Assembly (NCBI GenBank): GCA_000442015.1
Contig: KE561047.1
Coordinates: 240,063-304,062 of the forward strand
From: Rozella allomycis CSF55
Lineage: Eukaryota > Rozellomycota
Length of the DNA stretch: 64,000 nt
Reading direction: 5' to 3'
In this document: one piece after another, positions 57,965 through 64,000 of the stretch
How positions within the stretch are numbered: position 1 is the stretch's first letter
How the letters are laid out: every line of letters starts with the position of its first letter
The notes under the pieces: generated by a model
Told to the model about the DNA's origin: nothing
Database searches by the model: none
What the model saw: only the letters and a program-made list of their open reading frames with translations
Position numbers and translations under genes: made by a program

Positions 57965-58322
57965 GACTAGGCTTAAATGTTAAAATTTGATCTGATTAAA
58001 TATTCTTCAGCTTTCCTTTTCATTGTTTCCAAATTTTGATGAATAAATAATCGAATCTATTTAGCTTTTACAATTATACACTATTATAAACAATTATATG
58101 TTAATAATTTTTTAATTCATAAGGTCTTCGAACGTTATGATTCATGATGTTAGATATAGGGTGGAATCCAATCATATAAATTCTACATACATATGTCTTG
58201 CTGAGCTCTTTACCAAGCAAGTTGGAATCAAAGAAAAATATTTATTATCACCAATTTAATATATCCATTTCGATGAACATAGACTTATTTTTTTTTTTTT
58301 TTTTTTTAATAAGTTAAAGAAT
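57965..58322. other. Intergenic region with a T20 tract and one small ORF
   Basis: About 358 nt upstream of the trehalose phosphorylase. A 40-codon ORF on the + strand (58137-58259) starts MIHDVRYRVESNHINST and is unassigned. A pure T run of 20 bases at 58288-58307 is bracketed by CTTA/TAAG-like ends and lies about 15 nt beyond the stop of the leftward ORF that ends at 58323. On that strand it is an A20 tract. Confidence 0.5.
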
Positions 58323-58562
58323 TTATTTATAATAATCTTTTAAATCAGCCAACGCGAAGGAATAAGCCTTGAGAATCTCTATTTCTTCCCTACTAGGTTT
58401 CCTAAGGTTTAAACTGTCATAAAACATTAAATATACTGATAGACTATTTTCTGTTAAATGAATATTATAAATATCTTTTATATTCTTTATGAAATCAGTC
58501 CAAAAGGGTATACTAACTCCTGGACATTCAAAAAACTTATTTAAAAAAAAGAAATTAATCAA
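58323..58562 (-). CDS. Short unidentified ORF, possibly the last exon of a gene or a fragment
   Basis: An open frame of about 79 codons ends at 58323. It has no ATG near its start. The most protein-like part is CPGVSIPFWTDFIKNIKDIY, then LRKPSREEIEILKAYSFALA. A CCAG at about 58,525 could be a splice acceptor. I recognise no family. It begins only 43 nt from the end of SNAPC3 on the same strand, which leaves little room for upstream exons, so it may be a gene fragment. Confidence 0.3.
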   Translation of the reverse strand: MINFFFLNKFFECPGVSIPFWTDFIKNIKDIYNIHLTENSLSVYLMFYDSLNLRKPSREEIEILKAYSFALADLKDYYK

Positions 58563-58604
58563 TAAAAAAGTTGATATATTTAAAAAAAATTTAAACGAAT
58601 GTAT

Positions 58605-59923
58605 TTATTCGTGAAGATAAGGAACAGCAACGAGTTCTGGATTAAGACAATTTCTGTTTTCGTCGAACTGAAAGAGATCAAAGCATTCTTCACAGTAAAG
58701 GCAAGGAGTTTCTGGGGCGTTAGGATCGTTTAAGCACCCAACAGCAGCAGAGTACACATCGCACATTCTGCACTTTTTTCTTTTCAATTTGCTCAATAGC
58801 GTTCTGATAGGATACAAACTTCTTTCCTGACAATCTTGTGACGTAATATTTCTGACATCTTTGATGATCAATGCATGCTGGCAATCACCGGCATGCATAT
58901 AAACATATTCATTATTGACTCGTAGGCATAAATCTGAAAAAGTAACTTTATCCATTTCCGATGTTGAAAGAACACCTCCGTAAGGCTGTTTATCACGGGG
59001 CATTTGATTTATAAAATTAATAATATTTCTAGGTGTATAAATTTTTAAAATAATACTTGCTATAATCAATTGCGTTATGTTCTCTGAAATCATTGTAAAA
59101 AACACCTTCAATAAAGAAAAAACCAGAACCTGATCCTTTGGCAGATTTGATTGGTCTTTCAAGTAATGGATAAAATGGATTTTCAGGTCTTTCTTTTTGA
59201 AAATAATAGTTATTCGCGCAATATATTAAGTCCCGAAGTTCAGATAACTTTTGTGACCCCAAGACCAAAAATTCTTGTATTCTGGCATGAAAACTTCCTT
59301 GTGAAAAATAATTAATGACTTGAATCTGAATAATTATCTCACTTCCCGATATCGGATCTTGAACAGGCGTGTTTCTTATCTTCTCCATCTCTTAATTGTA
59401 CGAAATTAATCTTACCATAGATTCGTTCATAAAATTATTGGGAGTGAGTGGGTACTTGCTCATTTGTTTCGTTTGTTTTTCAATGCGGAAGTCTGCAGAA
59501 AACATTGTTAAATTGCTTTCTTTTATCCTTTTTTTATATTCTAGATACTTTAATTTCAAACTTATCTCTTGGGGAGGAATATTTAGCTTGTCAACATATC
59601 TTCTCGATTTCGCTTTGTTATCAATCGGCTGTTCAACGCGTTCGTCAATTTCATCTTCTTTTACTAAATCTATAAAATACAATAAACCACACCATACCTT
59701 TGGGGATGTAGTCTGTTAGAAGATTAAAATATCTTGGATCATTGATTATTTGATTCACAAATTTAGTGTTTTCGTCGTTAATTTCGTAGTACTCTTCCTC
59801 TTTGTCAGGTAGTGTTGGCATGGATTTAATTGAGTTTTGAATTTCTCGGACTTGGTTTTTAAATTCTCTGATGCTATCGTAGGTTCCCGCGGGTTGTGCG
59901 AATATAGAGAAATTTTTGGACAT
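58605..59923 (-). CDS. SNAPC3: snRNA-activating protein complex subunit 3 (SNAPC3/SNAP50)
   Basis: SNAPC3 is the subunit of the complex that binds the proximal sequence element of snRNA genes. The C-terminal signature is clear: YVYMHAGDCQHALIIKDVRN, RSLYPIRTLLSKLKRKKCRM, CDVYSAAVGCLNDPNAPETP and CLYCEECFDLF, an unusual Cys/His zinc domain special to this family. The N-terminal half includes SRRYVDKLNIPPQEISLKLK. Introns of 27-28 nt near 59,690, 59,390 and 59,030 join in frame. The start is the ATG before SKNFSIFAQPAG; the codons upstream are led by TTG. The protein is complete. Confidence 0.87.
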
Positions 59924-60073
59924 GTGTGGCTTGGTTTTGAACAACGACTTTCAATCTTTAAATGAATAACAAAAACATCAATTTAAAAAAATTCCAAATG
60001 ATATTGTGACTTCGATTCCAAATCTTCAATTAATCCTTAAAATATATTTTGTGTGGCTAAACACAGCAAGGGT

Positions 60074-61440
60074 ATGTCTGAAGAAACTCCAAGCGTTACT
60101 TTTAAATCTCTTGGTTTAGCGGACGTGTTGTGTGAAACATGCGAAAAATTAAATTTTAAAGCACCAACTAGAATTCAGCAGGAAGCTATTCCTTGGGCTT
60201 TACAAAATAGAGACATTATAGGCCTTTCGGCGACAGGATCTGGAAAAACTGCTAGTTTTGCTCTTCCAATTCTGCATTCACTACTGGAAAATCCTCAACC
60301 ATTTTTCGCTTGCATTATGGCCCCGACAAGAGAATTGGCGGTTCAAATTTCGGAACAGTTTTCTGCACTCGGCTCAGACATGGCTGTTAGATCTGTTGTT
60401 CTTGTTGGGGGTATCGATATGGTCGATCAACAAAGAATGCTTGCGAAAAATCCTCACATTATTGTAGCGACACCAGGACGACTTCTAGATCATTTAGAGA
60501 ATACTAAAGGATTTTCCATGAAGAAGCTTAAGTACCTTGTCCTTGATGAGGCTGACAGATTGCTTTCTATGGATTTTGGCGAGGAAATTGATAAAATTTT
60601 AAAGTGTATTCCGAAAGAAAGACGTACATTTTTGTTTTCAGCCACGATGACAAAGAAGGTTGAAAAGCTCCAAAGAGCATCCCTGACAAATCCTGTGAAA
60701 GTTGAAATTAATACAAAGTATTCGACGGTAGATACTCTTTTGCAATATTACATGTTCATACCAGCTAAACGCAAGGATTGCAATCTGGTTTATTTGCTAA
60801 ATGAAATGGCCGGTAATTCGGTAATAGTATTTACTGCTACTTGCGTCAATGCTCAAAAAGTGGCACTTTTATTACGAAACCTCGGATTTGAAGCTATCCC
60901 GCTTCATGGAAAACTCTCTCAAGCAAAGAGATTAGGATCCTTGACAAAATTTAAGTCTGGAAATAGAAATATATTGATTGCGACAGATGTTGCCAGCAGG
61001 TAAGATGATTGTGGTATGTTGAAATATAGAGGATTAGATATTCCTCAAGTCGATGTGGTCATTAATTATGATATACCACAACACTCAAAAGATTATATTC
61101 ATAGAGTCGGTAGAACTGCACGTGCCGGAAGAGCTGGGAAGTCTATTAATCTTGTTACGCAATATGATGTTGAATTATATCAAAGAATAGAGGTTCTTCT
61201 CGGGAAAAAATTGGATGAATTTCCTCACGATAAAGAAGCGGTTCTAATTCTTCAAGAAAGAGTTGCAGAAGCTCAAAGAATGGCTATACTTGTAAAAATA
61301 TTCATGCTTCTTAAACATAGCAATTAAGAGACCAAGAAGACAATAAGGGCCCAAGAAGAAAGAGAAGTAGAACTATTTCAACGTATGAAGAGCAAGAAGC
61401 AGAAAAAGAGTTAGGATTAGATGTATTAAAGAGAAAATAA
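60074..61440 (+). CDS. RRP3: DEAD-box RNA helicase RRP3/DDX47
   Basis: A nucleolar DEAD-box helicase needed for pre-18S rRNA processing. All motifs are visible: the Q motif ([15 protein letters not shown]), Walker [52 protein letters not shown] in [34 protein letters not shown] and [11 protein letters not shown]. Introns are 30 nt at the GLDIP junction and 29 nt before the C-terminus. Removing the second gives [18 protein letters not shown] and a Lys/Arg-rich tail ending VLKRK. I start at [10 protein letters not shown], since codons before it are led by GTG. The LLSMDF block and overall length favour DDX47 over related helicases. Confidence 0.93.
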
Positions 61441-61443
61441 AGT

Positions 61444-61855
61444 TTAATTTGCATTAGAAACCATTCTGACATTTTCTTTCGCTATATCTTCAAACAAGGC
61501 CTGATTATCTCTATCAGGAACTTCAATATTGTAATATTTCCTAGCCTTATTAATATATAACAAATAACTAACCATCGACTCAAAATCACCCAAGTTTCCT
61601 ATGTAAAGTCCTTCTCTCCTATAAATTAGGACATCTTCCAATGCAATTTTATTCCATTTGTTTCTGGAAGTGATTTCATTCACTTTTTCCTCAAACATAT
61701 TGTCATTGTTCTCAGCGATAATTTCAATTCGAACGCAGGGCAAATTCCTATTTAGAAAATACGCTAAAGCCTCTGCCTTAAATATAGAAGTTATATAATA
61801 GTACTTTCGCAAATTGTACAGACCCAATTTTCCCCATAATTACGATGTCAGCCAT
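61444..61855 (-). CDS. Stand-alone MDH1B-type N-terminal domain protein
   Basis: Two exons joined by a 28-nt intron give about 127 residues. MADIVIMGKIGSVQFAKAEA leads into LAYFLNRNLPCVRIEIIAEN, then SRNKWNKIALEDVLIYRREG, LYIGNLGDFESM. The pattern of an opening strand, AKAEx..YLxxNLP, KNKW and GLYIGN..DF matches the N-terminal domain of MDH1B, a malate-dehydrogenase-related protein of cilia. Here it stands alone: no dehydrogenase domain follows before the stop at 61444. The match is from memory and needs a profile search. It converges with RRP3, four bases apart. Confidence 0.62.
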
Positions 61856-61966
61856 GCCGATCCTATTCTCCGTCGTCCAATTTTTCTAATGATAGATAAA
61901 TTATTTAATTAGACACACATAGCAATCATCTTCAAATTTCACACTTATACTACCTAGTTCTCAATC

Positions 61967-62365
61967 ATGGACAATAACACATCTGAATTACATCTAAACA
62001 AAGAGGACGAAGTCTATTTATGGGGCTCAACGACCACACTTACAATGGAACGGAATCATTTGTTCACTAATTATATAGCTCATCAGCCTAGTAATAATAG
62101 CGTTGTGACTAATACTACCGTTCCTTTTGATAACTCAAAAAATAGAATGAATACTTATAGTTGCTTCCCTGAGGCAGAAATCTTGAATCATGAATTATCT
62201 AAAGACATTGCTTCATTAGGATTTTTATTGTCGGCAGTACTTTCCATTGTGATATGCTCCATTCTGATATTTTCAACGCATTCCTTTTTACCGAAATGGC
62301 ACCACATGGCAAGAAACGGAAAAATTGTCAGAATAGATGATTTTAATAAAATATTTGGAGTATGA
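61967..62365 (+). CDS. Single-pass membrane protein of unknown function
   Basis: An intronless frame of 132 residues. The N-terminal part of about 80 residues is polar and rich in Asn, with several N-x-S/T sites (NNTS, NNSV, TNTTV). One hydrophobic helix follows (ASLGFLLSAVLSIVICSILI) and then a basic tail (KWHHMARNGKIVRIDD). There is no signal peptide. I recognise no family. CSTF1 starts 30 bp downstream on the same strand. Confidence 0.5.
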   Translation: MDNNTSELHLNKEDEVYLWGSTTTLTMERNHLFTNYIAHQPSNNSVVTNTTVPFDNSKNRMNTYSCFPEAEILNHELSKDIASLGFLLSAVLSIVICSILIFSTHSFLPKWHHMARNGKIVRIDDFNKIFGV

Positions 62366-62395
62366 ATGTTTTCAAACATTACTGTGGCGAAGTTG

Positions 62396-63870
62396 ATGAG
62401 CATAACCAAACTAAAGAGAGAAGAAATTTTTGAACTAATTATAAGGTATTTATTTGAAGTAGACAACAAAGTCAAATTCAATATTTTGGTATGAATGCAC
62501 TGGCTGCTTCAGTGGCCTCTGCCTGCCAGATTCCATTGAGCACAGTGGAAACATCAAATAAGCTACATGACTATATTTTATTGGGAATGAGATCTGAGGC
62601 TTCTGGCGGTAATAAGATTTGGCTATGTGAAATTAGCGACCGATAATAATACTACTGTCGTCGTGGAATCGAAAAATGATGATTCACAAAGTGACGCAGA
62701 TGAAGAAGACTTAATTCCGGGTTATAAAATGCGCCTAGAATTTCAAAATGATGTGAAGTATGAAACAAAACATGCACCAAATTACAATACTTGGTATATC
62801 ACTACGCATAAAGAAGCAGCTCGATGTGCTGCATTTAGTCCTGATGGTATTAGGCATTCATTATTACTTATCAAAGGCCGATTTATCGCTACTGGGTCCG
62901 AAGATACCTCATTGAAGATTTTGGACGTCACTAAAATGAATTTGAGAAGTGACGCTGAAGATAAACCAGTTATTAGGACCCTTTACGATCACCTTCAAGT
63001 AATGTTTTTACAACTTTGATATAGCCCGTTACCGAAGTAGCATTTCATCCTAACAATTTGATGCTCGCATCCTGCGCATTGGACAACAATATAAAGCTGT
63101 ACGACTTAACTAAAGTGGGTGTTAAAAAAGCTTTCAGATACCTATTGGATTCTCATCCATTTCGTTCTATTTCCTTTCATCCATCCGGTGACTTTCTTTT
63201 GGCGGGGACAGAGGACGATAGAGTGAGAATGTATGATATTAAAACTATTACTTCATTTGTTCCATTGGATTCCTCTAGAAACCATAAAGGACCCATTACT
63301 TCAGTAAACATTGATTTGAATGAATATAAAGGTTAGGTTTGGGCCAAATGGTCGACTCTTTGTTACCTCAGGAGAAGATGGCTCCATTAGAATTTGGGAT
63401 GGCGTCAACATGAGATGTGAAAGAGTTATCGAGGGTGCTCATAATGGACACGAAGTAAATTTATTTTTTTTCCGGTTTTCAAAGGTTTGTTCCGTGAGAA
63501 TTTCAAAGAATGGAAAGTATTTGCTTTCTAGTGGAAAAGACTCTGAGCCCAAGCTTTGGGATTTGGGGTCCGGAAAAGTTATTCAAAAATATATCGGAGC
63601 AACTCAAAATGTAACATTTTTCAATATCTTTTAAAGAATTTCCCTATTCAAGTGGCGTTTGACTATGCGGAGGATTTTGTTCTAGGAGGAGATGAACCCT
63701 CCAGCTCAATTTTCGTTTGGGATACCAAAACTGGGGAAGTTGTAAAAAAGCTATCAGGGCACAATAGCGTCGCATCGTATATTGCTTCTTCCCCGGTTGA
63801 GGGTTGCTTTATCTCATGCAGTGAAGATCATCGTGCAAGATATTGGAAAATTGGTGATCTTGAAGCGTAG
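62396..63870 (+). CDS. CSTF1: Cleavage stimulation factor subunit 1 (CSTF1/CstF50)
   Basis: CSTF1 is the WD40 subunit of the CstF complex for mRNA 3'-end cleavage. The N-terminal dimerisation helix (SITKLKREEIFELIIR) is present. WD40 repeats follow: WYITTHKEAARCAAFSPDG, FIATGSEDTSLKILD, PVIRTLYDHLQ, SISFHPSGDFLLAGTEDD, TSGEDGSIRIWDGV, YLLSSGKDSEPKLWDL and FISCSEDHRARYWKI. The VIRTLYDH and FRSISFHPSGDFLL segments are strongly diagnostic. Seven introns of about 26-30 nt were resolved, all GT-AG. The start is the ATG at 62396. Animal-type CSTF1 is missing from budding yeast, so its presence agrees with an early-diverging fungus. The protein is complete. Confidence 0.92.
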
Positions 63871-64000
63871 TAATAACAATAAAATATTTCTATTTATCTT
63901 TATTAAACTGCATAATAGGTATTGTGTCTTTGATGCTTGGAATCTATATCCTGCGCCGTTATGATGCTGCTTCAAAGTCATGGTATAAGTTGTTACAACC
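63871..64000. other. Right edge: possible 3' end of a leftward gene
   Basis: After the CSTF1 stop the sequence holds AT-rich 3' signals (AATAAAATATT). On the minus strand a short frame (AQDIDSKHQRHNTYYAV) ends near 63,905 and could be the end of a gene lying beyond the window. It is too short to judge. Confidence 0.25.

Overview
The window is eukaryotic and very gene-dense. Genes often lie 10-100 bp apart, and a few overlap tail to tail. The genome is AT-rich with short GT-AG introns: nearly all that I resolved by hand are 26-33 nt, with modes near 27-29. All three stop codons are used. A Pkc1 kinase with HR1-HR1-C2-C1-C1-kinase layout, a DLT1-type protein and a fungal-type trehalose phosphorylase point to the fungal lineage. 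Axonemal dynein heavy chains, an EFHC1/Rib72-type protein and an MDH1B-type ciliary domain show a flagellate cell. A zoosporic early-diverging fungus such as Rozella (Cryptomycota) or a close relative fits best. This assignment is inference, not a database match.

Layout. 1-6.5 kb: edge fragment, TRM10, NAA38 (LSM fold), an inner-arm dynein heavy chain that stops before its motor, and an SPPL2-type protease. 6.8-13.6 kb: zinc alcohol dehydrogenase, a small secreted protein, a two-RRM protein, a V-ATPase f-like subunit, WBP1/OST48 and EFHC1. 13.6-24.8 kb: SDR, YAE1, two tandem MFS carriers, PKC1, a secreted F-box-like protein, mitochondrial GatA and an unknown coiled-coil gene. 25-39 kb: UPF1, mitochondrial ClpB/Hsp78, hyccin-like, an unknown helical protein, DJ-1, a mitochondrial PPR-like protein, LSM3, CHMP7, a coiled-coil protein, DLT1 and mevalonate diphosphate decarbox­ylase. 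39.3-53.6 kb: an apparently complete DNAH10-type dynein heavy chain. 53.7-63.9 kb: SSL1 (TFIIH), a small membrane protein, trehalose phosphorylase, SNAPC3, DDX47/RRP3, an MDH1B N-domain protein, a single-pass membrane protein and CSTF1.

The genes do not form an operon. They are housekeeping RNA and translation genes mixed with flagellar genes and a few intronless genes, including two with signal peptides that could act in a host. The most unusual signal is in splicing. The only three introns longer than about 40 nt, all in DNAH10, divide exactly into two or three back-to-back units of 28-29 nt. Each unit starts with GT and ends with AG, with no exon base between them. Two further 27-nt introns, in the SDR and PKC1, appear to end in TG instead of AG.

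No tRNA, rRNA, CRISPR array or transposon was recognised. One N at 56145 sits between two nearly identical 105-nt copies and looks like an unclosed assembly join.
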